Positions 20,448 through 29,053 of a stretch of DNA of 46,703 nucleotides are shown one piece after another. This stretch comes from CAJCBL01 sp035298965 (GTDB lineage: Bacteria > Verrucomicrobiota > Verrucomicrobiia > Opitutales > Opitutaceae). The notes beneath the pieces were generated by a model that saw nothing but the letters and a program-made list of their open reading frames with translations, had not been told where the DNA came from and ran no database searches. The DNA lies in contig DATGXO010000071.1 in NCBI GenBank assembly GCA_035298965.1, positions 1-46,703 on the forward strand. The letters run 5' to 3'. How positions within the stretch are numbered: the stretch's first letter is position 1; each line of letters starts with the position of its first letter. The position numbers and the translations under genes were made by a program.

Positions 20448-21752
20448 TCAGGCGAGTTCGGCGGACTCCGCGGTGGCGTCGTCCCCCGCGGGCTGATCGG
20501 GCAGGACGAAAACAATCGTCGTCCCCTTCCCTAGCACGCTTTCTGCCCAGATCCGGCCGCCGTGGAGTTGGACGATGTGTTTGACGATGCTGAGCCCGAG
20601 TCCGGTCCCCCCTTTTTCCCGCGAACGTCCTTTGTCCACGCGATAAAACCGCTCGAAGATGTGCGGCAGGTCTTTGGCCGGAATGCCTGGGCCGTTGTCT
20701 TCGATCCGCACCTCTAGATCAGCGCCCGTTTTTGCGACGCGGATCGCGATGAACGACTGCGGTGGCGTATACTTCAGGGCGTTGTCGAGAAGGTTGTCGA
20801 AGACCTGCCGGATCCGCACGGCGTCTAGGGCGACGCGCGGCAGCTCGGCCGGGAGCTGGACCTCGATCCGATGCCCGGAGTTGCCGGCGCGCTGCCGATA
20901 GTCGGCGGCGAGTTCGCGGATCAGGCCGCCGAGATCTATGGATTCCAGCTGCAGGCCCGGGTTGCGGGATTCGAGCCGCGAGAGTGTGAGTAGATCTTCG
21001 AGAATCACATGCAGACGCTCGGCGTGGCGCTGGACGGTGCGCAGGAACCGGTCGCGGTCCGCTTCCGGCATCGCGTGATGGTCGTCGACGAGCGTCTCGA
21101 TGAAACCCTTGATCACGCTCAGGGGGGTGCGCAGCTCGTGCGACACGTTGGCCACGAACTCCTTGCGCATCGATTCGAGCTGCTTTTGTCGGGTAACCTC
21201 GTGGAGAACGCAGAGCACCCAGCTCCCGCGGCTGCCGTCCCAAGGGCGCACCACCGCCCCGGTCGCTTCGATCCAGATGCTGCCGTTCTCGGTCACCAAC
21301 TCGTGCTCCACGCGGTTGGCGGCGACGCCGCGTCGCACATCGTCGAGAAACGCCAAAAACGTGCTGCCTCGCACAACCGTCTCCACACGTTCGCCGAGGA
21401 TCTGCGTCGCCTTCGGGAAAATTGCGGCTAAGGCGTTGTTGGATAGGACGATCGTATTCGAATCATCGACGGCCAAAACACCTTCGCGCAGACTGCCGAG
21501 CGTGGCTTCGAGTTGGTCGATACGGCCAGTGCGGGCGGCTTCTGCGATCCTGAGGGACTCCAGCACCTCATTTGCGGTTGCAGCGGTCTCCCGCCAATCG
21601 GCGAGGAACGGTCCCGATGCGTCGTCAATCAGGTACGGTGTGTGATTCCGCAAAGCTGCCCGGAGGTCGCGTTGACGGCGTCGCGAATCCCAGAGCAGCT
21701 TCACCAAAACTAGAATCGCCGCCGTCTCGAAGCCGATGAGCAGGATCAACAT
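20448..21752 (-). CDS. phoR: Sensor histidine kinase, PhoR-like
   Basis: 434 residues. One N-terminal transmembrane helix (LLIGFETAAILVLVKLLW) is followed by a PAS-like domain (about 80-190, VLAVDDSNTIVLSNNALAAI). The phospho-acceptor site is FVANVSHELRTPLSVIKGF, and the catalytic ATPase domain has DNLLDNALKYTPP, IEDNGPGIPAKD and GGTGLGLSIVKHI. It overlaps the phoB end by 7 bp, so the two are translationally linked. The organisation (PAS plus one TM helix) fits PhoR, the phosphate-limitation sensor. No pst or phoU genes are in the window. Confidence 0.85.
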   Translation of the reverse strand: MLILLIGFETAAILVLVKLLWDSRRRQRDLRAALRNHTPYLIDDASGPFLADWRETAATANEVLESLRIAEAARTGRIDQLEATLGSLREGVLAVDDSNTIVLSNNALAAIFPKATQILGERVETVVRGSTFLAFLDDVRRGVAANRVEHELVTENGSIWIEATGAVVRPWDGSRGSWVLCVLHEVTRQKQLESMRKEFVANVSHELRTPLSVIKGFIETLVDDHHAMPEADRDRFLRTVQRHAERLHVILEDLLTLSRLESRNPGLQLESIDLGGLIRELAADYRQRAGNSGHRIEVQLPAELPRVALDAVRIRQVFDNLLDNALKYTPPQSFIAIRVAKTGADLEVRIEDNGPGIPAKDLPHIFERFYRVDKGRSREKGGTGLGLSIVKHIVQLHGGRIWAESVLGKGTTIVFVLPDQPAGDDATAESAELA

Positions 21753-22465
21753 GCGCGCGGATTCGCCTGCGGATCGATCATGCGGTACCCCACCCCGCGG
21801 AGGGTTTCTATCAAGTCAGCCTGATCGCCGAGTTTCTCGCGCAACCGGCGGATGTGGGTATCGACAGTCCGGGTCTCGATCTCGGTTTCGTAGTTCCAGA
21901 CATTGAGCAGGAGGTGTTCGCGGGTTTGCACCCGGCCTTTCCGCTCCATCAGGAGCCGTAGAAGGCGGAATTCGGTGGCGGTGAGTTCGATGGGAAGGCC
22001 GTTCACAGTGGCCTCGTGGCGTTCGTTGTCCAAAACGATGGAGCCGATCTCCAAGCGCTTCGGTCGGTCCTCTTCAAGCGCGACCGAGCGGCGAAGCAAA
22101 CCTTGGATCCGAAGTAGTAACTCCTTTGAGCTGAACGGCTTGCAAATATAGTCGTCACCTCCGACTTCGAGCCCGAGCACCCGATCCGCCTCTTCGGCTC
22201 GGGCGGTGAGGAAGACCACGGGCACATCCTTGGTCTTGGGGTCGGCCCGGAGCATCCGGCAGATTTGGATGCCGCTGATGTCGGGCATCATCACGTCGAG
22301 AATGACGAGGTCCGGCTGGAAGGAGCGGATCTTGGCGATGCTCTGCGTCGGGTTGTTGAGCGCTTCGATGCTGTAGCCCTTCGCGCGCAACTGATAACCA
22401 ACGAGCTCGGTCACATCCGGCTCATCGTCGACGATGAGGATTCGTTTTACGCGTGAATCGGACAT
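21746..22465 (-). CDS. phoB: Response regulator, PhoB/OmpR type
   Basis: 239 residues, starting at ATG 22465 (MSDSRVKRILIVDDEPDV). The receiver domain has the acidic pocket Asp13-Asp14, phospho-acceptor Asp57 (LVILDVMMPDISG), Thr in VVFLTARAEE and Lys in DDYICKPFSSKEL. The C-terminal winged helix (about 145-235) includes ELTATEFRLLRLLMERKGRV and DTHIRRLREKLG. It pairs with the phoR-like kinase. A direct repeat resembling a Pho box is upstream (22514-22531), suggesting possible autoregulation. Confidence 0.88.
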   Translation of the reverse strand: MSDSRVKRILIVDDEPDVTELVGYQLRAKGYSIEALNNPTQSIAKIRSFQPDLVILDVMMPDISGIQICRMLRADPKTKDVPVVFLTARAEEADRVLGLEVGGDDYICKPFSSKELLLRIQGLLRRSVALEEDRPKRLEIGSIVLDNERHEATVNGLPIELTATEFRLLRLLMERKGRVQTREHLLLNVWNYETEIETRTVDTHIRRLREKLGDQADLIETLRGVGYRMIDPQANPRAC

Positions 22466-22513
22466 GCGGCGGAGGCTAGTACCGGCGGACCGGCTTTCCA
22501 GAGAAAAGCCGAT

Positions 22514-22531
22514 CGTCACTGGATTGTCACT
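22514..22531 (+). promoter_or_regulatory. Possible Pho box upstream of phoB
   Basis: CGTCACT (22514-22520) and TGTCACT (22525-22531) are 7-bp direct repeats separated by 4 bp, the same 11-bp spacing as the PhoB-box consensus with two CTGTCAT units. They read in the plus direction, opposite to phoB, which is not the classical orientation. A stem GGCTTT/AAAGCC lies next to it at 22492-22510. Confidence 0.4.
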
Positions 22532-22582
22532 TGAACCGACCGTTGGTTGTGCGGGTGCGCGGACCGCAGAAAACGGCGGGGA

Positions 22583-24460
22583 TCAGGCTCCAGTACGGCC
22601 GGCTTGGATTAGGACGAGGAGCACGCTGATATCTGCCGGACTCACGCCGCTGATCCGACTCGCCTGGCCCAAGGTGGACGGGCGCAGTTCCGAGAGTTTG
22701 AGCGCACACTCTTTGCGCAGACCGCGCACCGCCAGAAAGTCGAGGGTGGCGGGGATCTTCACATGCTCGAGATTGGCCATGCGGTCGATGTTCCGTCGTT
22801 CGCGCTCGAGGTAGCCGCGGTAGCGGATGCGATAGAGCACCTCGTCGCGGATCGGATCGTTCTCGGCGAGGAACTCGGGCGGGAGCAACAAGCCCGGCGT
22901 CTCTCGGCGCACATGATCCGCCCAAGGCATGCCGGCGGTGCGTTCCCTCTCCAATGCTTCCTCCCAGCGCCCTACCCGCTCGGCCTTTGCCTCGATCCGC
23001 GTGAGACGCGAAGCCGGCACAAGTCCCAAGCGGCGAAGATGGGGCAGGAGCCGGAGCTCGGCCGAGGCGTGGTTCAGCAGGAGCCGATGCTCCGCCCGGC
23101 TGGTGAACATCCGGTACGGTTCGCTGGTTCCCTTGGTGACCAGATCGTCGATCAGCACGCCGATATAGGCTTCGTGGCGGCCGAGCACCAATGGCTCGGC
23201 ACCGCGGATCTTCAGCGCAGCGTTGATTCCGGCGATGGCCCCCTGCCCTGCCGCCTCCTCGTACCCCGACGTGCCGTTGATCTGCCCGGCGAAGAACAAT
23301 CCCTCGGCCTTCCGTGACTCCAAGCTCGGCCAAAGCTGCGTGGGTGGTGCGAAATCGTATTCGACTGCGTAGGCGGGACGAACGAGCTCCGCCCGCTCAA
23401 GGCCGGGTACGCTCCGCACCAGCTCAATCTGTACCTCGAGCGGCATGCTCGTGGAAAGGCCATTGATGTAGAATTCGTCGGTGTGCCGTCCTTCCGGTTC
23501 AAGAAACAGCAGGTGGCGGGGTTTATCGGCGAAACGGACAAACTTGTCTTCGATGCTCGGGCAATACCGGGGCCCTACGCCCTCGATCTCCCCCGAGTAC
23601 ATGGCGGAAGTGTGGAGGTTGCGCCGCACGATCTCTGCGGAGCGCTCCGTGGTGTACGTCATCCAGCAGGAAAGCTGGTCGGTTCCCGGCGCCCAGCCCA
23701 GACGCTGTTGCTGTCTGCTGGATTGTTCCACGTGGAACAACTCGTCCTTCTCTCGGGTGTCGTGGAACGCGAAGAACGTCGGCTGTGGGTCGCCCTTTTG
23801 CTCCTCCATCCGACTAAAATCGATGGTCCGCCCCAGTACGCGCGGTGGGGTGCCGGTTTTTAGTCGGCGCAACTCGATCCCGGCCTCCTGCAGGCTCGCG
23901 GAAAGGGTCCGGGCGCTGAAATCGCCCAAGCGCCCGCCTTCGTTCTTGTTCTTTCCGATGTGCAGCAGGCCACGGAGAAACGTGCCGGTCGTGATCACTA
24001 CCGCCCGCCCGTGGAAGTCGATGTCGAGATTCGTCTGGCAGCCGAGGACGCTTCTTCCCTCTCGGAGCAACCCGGTGGCGGTTGCTTGGAATATGAGCAG
24101 GTTAGGCTGCGCCTCTAGAGTCTGCTTCATCCGCAGCTGATAGGCCTTTTTGTCGCATTGAGCGCGCGGGGACTGGACCGCCGGGCCTTTCGACTCGTTC
24201 AATAGGCGGAACTGGATGCCGGTGGCATCGGTGTTCATCGCCATCTCACCGCCGAGCGCGTCGATCTCGCGCACGATATGCCCCTTGGCCTGTCCGCCGA
24301 TCGCTGGGTTGCAGCTCATCTGCGCGATCGTGTCGAGATTGCCGGTGAGCAGCAGGGTATCGGCGCCAAGACGCGCCGCCGCCAACGCCGCCTCGCAGCC
24401 GGCATGCCCGGCGCCGCAGACGATCACATCGAAGACTTTGCTGTGGAAAATGTACGCCAT
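22583..24460 (-). CDS. mnmG: tRNA uridine-5-carboxymethylaminomethyl modification enzyme MnmG
   Basis: 625 residues, starting at ATG 24460 (MAYIFHSKVFDVIVCGAGHA). With MnmE it adds the carboxymethylaminomethyl group to wobble uridine 34 of several tRNAs, using FAD, NADH and methylene-tetrahydrofolate. It has the FAD motif VCGAGHAGCEAALAAARLGA, the Cys-containing ISGG-type region QMSCNPAIGGQAKGHIVREI, and the family signature GPRYCPSIEDKFVRFADKP. The C-terminal helical domain that binds MnmE is complete. It is encoded 49 bp downstream of mnmE on the same strand. An in-frame extension to 24592 is not supported. Confidence 0.97.
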   Translation of the reverse strand: MAYIFHSKVFDVIVCGAGHAGCEAALAAARLGADTLLLTGNLDTIAQMSCNPAIGGQAKGHIVREIDALGGEMAMNTDATGIQFRLLNESKGPAVQSPRAQCDKKAYQLRMKQTLEAQPNLLIFQATATGLLREGRSVLGCQTNLDIDFHGRAVVITTGTFLRGLLHIGKNKNEGGRLGDFSARTLSASLQEAGIELRRLKTGTPPRVLGRTIDFSRMEEQKGDPQPTFFAFHDTREKDELFHVEQSSRQQQRLGWAPGTDQLSCWMTYTTERSAEIVRRNLHTSAMYSGEIEGVGPRYCPSIEDKFVRFADKPRHLLFLEPEGRHTDEFYINGLSTSMPLEVQIELVRSVPGLERAELVRPAYAVEYDFAPPTQLWPSLESRKAEGLFFAGQINGTSGYEEAAGQGAIAGINAALKIRGAEPLVLGRHEAYIGVLIDDLVTKGTSEPYRMFTSRAEHRLLLNHASAELRLLPHLRRLGLVPASRLTRIEAKAERVGRWEEALERERTAGMPWADHVRRETPGLLLPPEFLAENDPIRDEVLYRIRYRGYLERERRNIDRMANLEHVKIPATLDFLAVRGLRKECALKLSELRPSTLGQASRISGVSPADISVLLVLIQAGRTGA

Positions 24461-24509
24461 GGGAAATCCGAACAGCCGCGCGTGGTAGATAGGAGAGGGG
24501 AGTGCCGCG

Positions 24510-25877
24510 TTATTTGCCGATGCAGAAGCTCGCGAACAGTTTGTCCAAGATGCGCTCGTGGTCCACGCGCCCGCCGATCCGGCCGAGTGCATCGAGCGCC
24601 CCGCGCAAATCCGATGCCATCAACTCATCTGCGCCCCCCCTTCTTCCGAGTTTGGCCTCTGCTTGCGCCAGGCATTGAGTCGCTTCCGCCAGATCTCCAG
24701 CATGCCGGGCGTTGATGGCGATTATATCGCCGTCAAATGTAATTCGTTGATTATCAATCAATCCGGAAATAGCTGATTCGAGGTCTTCCACGCCGCCACC
24801 AGTCAGCGCCGAAACTTCCACTCGGGAGAAGTGCGCCCACTCCACCGGCGGAGTGCCGGGGCCGGCGAGGTCGCGCTTGTTCCAGACGACGACCGTGTTG
24901 GCGACGGTCAGCCGATCGGCAACCGTTGCGGGCAGGGTGGGGCAGGGCCGCGTCGCATCCAAGACCACCAGGAAAAGGTCCGCCTCGGCCGCGCGTTCTA
25001 GTGTGCGTTCGATGCCGCGGGCCTCGAGCGCGCCCGGGGTCGCGTTCAGTCCAGCAGTATCCACGAAACGGACTTTGTGCGCGCCCAGCACCCTGGCTTC
25101 CTCGAGGTAGTCGCGCGTGGTGCCCGGCTCCGGACTCACCAACGCCCGATCCCAACCCACCAGTCGGTTGAGCAGGCTGCTCTTGCCGGCATTGGGTTCG
25201 CCCACGATCACCGCGCGCACGCCGTCGCGCAGCAACGCGCCGTAGTGCGCCGTGGCGAGCAGTCGCTCGAGCTCCGCACGAAGCGCCGCCACCTCCCCGT
25301 GCAACCTTCCGCGATCCTCGGCTGGCAGATCCTCCTCGGGGAAATCGATGTATGCCTCGACCTGCGCGACGATGCCGACGAGGCGCTCGATCGCCGCCGC
25401 GATCTGTTTGCCGAGCGCGCCGCGCAGTTGTCGGTTCGCCGCCTCGAGCGCTCGTTCGCTCCGCGCGTGAATGAGATCCATCACCGCCTCGGCTTGGCTC
25501 AGATCCATGCGGCCGTTGAGAAACGCACGTTTCGTGAACTCACCGGGTTCCGCCATCCGCGCGCCTCGGGCGACCAGATCTTCGAGGACACGCTCCGCGA
25601 TGTACGGGCTCCCATGACAGCCGATCTCCATCACATCCTCGCCCGTGTACGACGCCGGACCCGCGAAGTACGTGAACAACACATCGTCCACGAGCGCGCC
25701 CGCCCGGTCGCGATAGTCCGCGTGGGCCGCGGCGCGGGGTGGGGGAACGCGCCCGAAAATCTCCCGCGCCAACCGCGCGCACTCACCGCCCGAGACCCGC
25801 ACGAGCGCGACCGCCGACTCCCCGGAGGGAGTCGCGAGCGCGACGATGGTCTCTTCATGCGGCCGAGCAGTGGGCAT
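24510..25877 (-). CDS. mnmE: tRNA modification GTPase MnmE
   Basis: 455 residues, starting at ATG 25877 (MPTARPHEETIVALATPSGE). The N-terminal folate-binding domain is followed by a helical region and an inserted G domain with P-loop VGEPNAGKSSLLNRLVG, G2 GTTRDYLEE, G3 DTAGL and G4 NKRDL. The C-terminus ends in the invariant catalytic Cys motif CIGK. It forms the tRNA wobble-uridine modification complex with MnmG, the next gene downstream. Confidence 0.97.
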   Translation of the reverse strand: MPTARPHEETIVALATPSGESAVALVRVSGGECARLAREIFGRVPPPRAAAHADYRDRAGALVDDVLFTYFAGPASYTGEDVMEIGCHGSPYIAERVLEDLVARGARMAEPGEFTKRAFLNGRMDLSQAEAVMDLIHARSERALEAANRQLRGALGKQIAAAIERLVGIVAQVEAYIDFPEEDLPAEDRGRLHGEVAALRAELERLLATAHYGALLRDGVRAVIVGEPNAGKSSLLNRLVGWDRALVSPEPGTTRDYLEEARVLGAHKVRFVDTAGLNATPGALEARGIERTLERAAEADLFLVVLDATRPCPTLPATVADRLTVANTVVVWNKRDLAGPGTPPVEWAHFSRVEVSALTGGGVEDLESAISGLIDNQRITFDGDIIAINARHAGDLAEATQCLAQAEAKLGRRGGADELMASDLRGALDALGRIGGRVDHERILDKLFASFCIGK

Positions 25878-26076
25878 TTCCGCCACGTTGCACGCCGGCG
25901 CCGTGAAAACAATCCCGCAGCCGACGCGGCCGTTCCCGGCGTACGCCGCCCCACGAATGCCACCTCGTCCGCGCGTGATGTGCACCCGCTCCGCCGAACG
26001 TGGTCGCCGCACGACATCCACCTTGCGCTTACTTTGGGGTAGCCGTGGCGGACGCGCTCCTGTCGCATCTCGTCCC

Positions 26077-26646
26077 ATGGATTCGCTCGAGCAGCAACGT
26101 CTCGATTTCATTCGCCGCAGTGCCGGATTCCGCGCGTTTCCGCTCGCTGGTATGGCGGCGTGGGCAGCTGTCGGCATCGCGAGCAGATTCGTGACGCCGG
26201 CCGCCTCGCTCTACGTGATGTTGTTTGCGACTGGGGCGATCTTCCCGCTCGCACTCGGAATCGCCGCGCTGACCGGCCAGCGAATTTTCCAGAAGGGCAA
26301 CGCGTTTGCGGCCCTGATGGGGCAATCGGTGCTCATGGTGAATCTGCTCTGGGCGCTTCACTTCGCGCTTATTCTTCAGAAACCCGCGCTCGCTCCGCTC
26401 TCTCTCGCCCTCGGTCTCGGGCTGCATTGGATCGTTTTCGGTTGGATCATCCGGGCGCCACTGGGGCTCGTCCACGCGATCGCGCGCACGGCGGCGTGCA
26501 CCGCGGCGTACGCGGTCGGGGGAGAATACCGTATGGCCGCCATCTCCGCCGCGGTCGTCGCATGTTACGCGCTCACGTTGGTCCAACTGGGTTCCTGGAA
26601 CCGCTGCGCGGTGCTCCGACCGACAACAGCTGCCGGCATCGATTAA
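26077..26646 (+). CDS. Small multi-spanning membrane protein (DUF7010-like)
   Basis: 189 residues, starting at ATG 26077 (MDSLEQQRLDFIRRSAGFRA). About six hydrophobic segments fill the sequence, including FPLAGMAAWAAVGIASRF, LMGQSVLMVNLLWALHFALI and LGLGLHWIVFGWIIRAPLGL. The NLLWALHF and GLHWIVFGWII motifs resemble the DUF7010 family as I recall it; no enzymatic motif is seen. Its stop codon TAA overlaps the stop of the convergent acetyltransferase gene in a shared TTAA (26643-26646). Confidence 0.8.
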   Translation: MDSLEQQRLDFIRRSAGFRAFPLAGMAAWAAVGIASRFVTPAASLYVMLFATGAIFPLALGIAALTGQRIFQKGNAFAALMGQSVLMVNLLWALHFALILQKPALAPLSLALGLGLHWIVFGWIIRAPLGLVHAIARTAACTAAYAVGGEYRMAAISAAVVACYALTLVQLGSWNRCAVLRPTTAAGID

Positions 26647-26927
26647 CTCTCCGGAGCCACGAGTTCGGCGTACTCGCGGTGCTTTCGCAGGTACGCCGCC
26701 GCGTAGCTGCACGCCGGCACGACCAGTTTCCCGTGCGCCCGCGCAAACTGGAGTGCGGCCTCCGTCAGCTGCGCTGCGATCCCGCCACCACGCAACGCAT
26801 CCGGCACGAACGTGTGGGTGAACACGAGCGCATCGCCCCGTTCTACGTATTCGAGCACCGCCGTGTGGCTGTCCACGACGGTCTCGAAGCGGTGTTCGGA
26901 GCCCCGATGGGTGATGACGCTGTTCAT
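26643..26927 (-). CDS. Small GNAT-type N-acetyltransferase (YjdJ-like)
   Basis: 94 residues. This is the compact single-domain acetyltransferase type: EYVERGDALVFTHTFVPDAL leads into the acetyl-CoA loop RGGGIAAQLTEAALQFA, then KLVVPACSYAAAYLRKH, the strand and helix with a conserved Cys-Ser-Tyr. The substrate is unknown. The gene is convergent with the membrane protein at 26077, and the two stop codons share one TTAA. Confidence 0.87.
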   Translation of the reverse strand: MNSVITHRGSEHRFETVVDSHTAVLEYVERGDALVFTHTFVPDALRGGGIAAQLTEAALQFARAHGKLVVPACSYAAAYLRKHREYAELVAPES

Positions 26928-27140
26928 TGAGATCGGATTCGCGCGCCGTACTTCGCCGGCTTTCGCTCCCGGTCAACTCTCCGCCGGAAATCGTTCCGTG
27001 GGCGATACCGGCACCCGCGCTGCCGCCGACGCTGGCCCGCAGCTTGCTTGAATAGAATTCATGCCGCGCCCGCTCCACAACTCTTCCGCCCCTCGCTGCC
27101 GCACACCGGGGCGGGCTGCAAACGCTGCGCGTTTTCGCCC

Positions 27141-27632
27141 ATGATCCTCGTCCACGCTGCGATCGCCCCCGATTCCGTGCTGCCGGAGATTCCGATCCTC
27201 GTCGAGCGGCGCCAGCTCGCGAAACGCCTCTGGCGCGCCGCGGCAGCCAATGGCGCCGAGTTCGGCTTCGAGCTCTCGGGGCCGCTCACTCACGGCGACA
27301 CCGTTTTCGCCAACGCAGCCGCGCGCTACGTGATCCGCCAACAGCCCGAACCGGTGCTCGAAATCCCTCTGCCAACCGCACCTGATGCCGCGGCTGTCAC
27401 CGGCTGGGCGGTCGGCAATCTCCATTTTCCGATCGAGGCGCAACCCGCGCGCCTGCTCGCGCCCGACGATACTGCACTGCGCCAGTCGCTTGAGCGCATG
27501 GGCATTGTCTACCGCGCGACCGAGGAGGTCTTCCGGCCGCACCGGCTCGCCGCCGGTGCCGCGCCGCACAGCCACGCGGTCGGCCCGGAGGCCCATCCGT
27601 TCCTCTTCAAACCCGTCGCCAACCGCGCATGA
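27141..27632 (+). CDS. ureE: Urease accessory protein UreE (nickel metallochaperone)
   Basis: 163 residues, starting at ATG 27141 (MILVHAAIAPDSVLPEIPIL). UreE carries Ni2+ to the UreDFG complex during urease activation. The C-terminal metal-binding domain has the segment AVGNLHFPIEAQPARLLAPD, with the His that binds Ni at the dimer interface. The tail has scattered His (APHSHAVGPEAHPF) but not a long His run. Its stop overlaps the ureF start by ATGA. The 213 bp upstream contain no other gene and no clear promoter. Confidence 0.88.
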   Translation: MILVHAAIAPDSVLPEIPILVERRQLAKRLWRAAAANGAEFGFELSGPLTHGDTVFANAAARYVIRQQPEPVLEIPLPTAPDAAAVTGWAVGNLHFPIEAQPARLLAPDDTALRQSLERMGIVYRATEEVFRPHRLAAGAAPHSHAVGPEAHPFLFKPVANRA

Positions 27633-28345
27633 GCGAGCCCACCGCCACCGTCGCCGCTTCGTGGATAGCGCGGCTGTTGCAGACGACCGATTCGTTCTAC
27701 CCGACGGGCACCTACGCGCACTCCTTCGGGCTCGAGGGGCTAGTGCAGTCCGGCGCAGTGCGCGATCGCGCCACGCTGCGCGATCTTCTGCTCGGGCAGG
27801 CCGTGCCGCAGCTCGGCCGCACGGATCTGCCGATCGCCGCGCGCGCGTGGGATGCTGCCGGCGCGCCGCCCGACTGGGAGACGCTGCGCATGCTCTGCGA
27901 ACTCGGCGCCGCGCTGCGCGGCACCCGCGAGCTCCGTTCCGCCTCGGCTGCGATCGGCGCCCAACGTCTCGACTTCGCTGTAACGGTCCACGGCGACAGT
28001 GGACCCGCGGGAGAATTCAATCGCCGCGCCGCCGCAGGCGGTTGGCCGCGTCCGTCCTGCGTGGCCGCGGCGATCGAGGGCCGCGCACTCGGCGCGCCAC
28101 GCGAAGCCGTGCTTGCCGCCGTGCTCTACGGCGCGCTCTCGGCCCTCGTCGCCGCCGCGGTGAAACTCCTCCGCCTTGGCCAGAACGCCAGCCACACGCT
28201 CCTCGCCGAAGCGCTCGCCGCCGGCGAAGCCGAGGTCGCCGCCGCGCCAGCTCGCCCACTCGACGAATTGGGCACCTTCAACCCGTGGTGGGACATCGCC
28301 TCCGCCTGCCACGAATCCGCCGACTTCCGCCTCTTCATCTCGTAG
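27629..28345 (+). CDS. ureF: Urease accessory protein UreF
   Basis: 238 residues. An all-helical protein that joins UreD and UreG in the nickel-insertion complex. The conserved N-terminal SFYPTGTYAHSFGLEGLVQ segment is present, as is a later Tyr/Gly/Ala-rich AVLYGALSALVAAAVKLLRL helix. It overlaps ureE by 4 bp and is followed by an 84-bp spacer with a heptamer repeat before ureG. Confidence 0.93.
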   Translation: MSEPTATVAASWIARLLQTTDSFYPTGTYAHSFGLEGLVQSGAVRDRATLRDLLLGQAVPQLGRTDLPIAARAWDAAGAPPDWETLRMLCELGAALRGTRELRSASAAIGAQRLDFAVTVHGDSGPAGEFNRRAAAGGWPRPSCVAAAIEGRALGAPREAVLAAVLYGALSALVAAAVKLLRLGQNASHTLLAEALAAGEAEVAAAPARPLDELGTFNPWWDIASACHESADFRLFIS

Positions 28346-28393
28346 CGCACCAGCAACGAAACAGCTCTGCGCCCGCGCTCGCGTGCCCTTCCT

Positions 28394-28428
28394 ATTCCGC
28401 AATCCGCAATCGAAAATCCGAAATCGCA
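28394..28428 (+). repeat. Degenerate heptamer array immediately before ureG
   Basis: Five 7-nt units: ATTCCGC at 28394-28400, AATCCGC at 28401-28407, and three drifted copies to 28428. The ureG ATG (28430) lies in the register of a sixth unit (AATG). No Shine-Dalgarno-like stretch is visible between repeat and start. Confidence 0.75.
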
Positions 28429-28429
28429 A

Positions 28430-29053
28430 ATGCCTCGTCCTCCTCGCATTGGCGTCGGTGGCCCTGTCGGCTCCGGCAAAACCATGCTCTGCCTGCGGCT
28501 CTGCCAGAAGCTGCGCGAGCGCTACTCGATGGCCGTCGTCACAAACGACATCTACACACTCGAGGACGCGCAGTTCCTCCGCCGCCACAGCGCGCTCGCG
28601 CCCGAACGCATCGTCGGCGTGGAGACAGGTGGCTGCCCGCACACCGCGATCCGCGACGACACCACGATGAACGAGCAGGCCGTGCGCGGGCTCGAGGCGC
28701 TGTTTCCCGACCTCCAGCTCGTGCTCGTCGAGAGCGGTGGCGACAACCTCTCCGCCACGTTCTCCCCCGAACTCGTCGACTCGTTCATTTACGTGATCGA
28801 CGTCGCCGAGGGGGACAAGATCCCGCGCAAGGGCGGACCCGCGATCCGCTTCAGCGATCTGCTCCTCATCAACAAAATCACGCTCGCGCCGCACGTCGGC
28901 GCCGACCTCGCCGTGATGGAGCGCGACGCCAAGGCGCAGCGCGGCGCGCGGCCGTTCCTGCTCTGCGATCTGAAGAGCGAGCAGGGCCTCGACAACGTGA
29001 TCGCCTGGATCGAGCGCGAGGTGCTCTTCGCGACCAAGCCGAAGACCGCGTGA
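28430..29053 (+). CDS. ureG: Urease accessory GTPase UreG
   Basis: 207 residues. It is the SIMIBI-class GTPase that powers nickel insertion into apo-urease. It has the P-loop GVGGPVGSGKTMLCLRL, the nickel-binding Cys-Pro-His in VETGGCPHTAIRDD, the ESGGDNLSATFSPEL switch region and the guanine-specificity NKITLAPHVGAD. The stop overlaps a GTG that starts ureD (GTGA). The N-terminal His-rich extension of some UreG proteins is absent. Confidence 0.97.
   Translation: MPRPPRIGVGGPVGSGKTMLCLRLCQKLRERYSMAVVTNDIYTLEDAQFLRRHSALAPERIVGVETGGCPHTAIRDDTTMNEQAVRGLEALFPDLQLVLVESGGDNLSATFSPELVDSFIYVIDVAEGDKIPRKGGPAIRFSDLLLINKITLAPHVGADLAVMERDAKAQRGARPFLLCDLKSEQGLDNVIAWIEREVLFATKPKTA

Noticed and set aside
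26928..27140. tRNA or small gene between the acetyltransferase and ureE
   Set aside because: No cloverleaf, no credible start with coding features and no clear promoter were seen.
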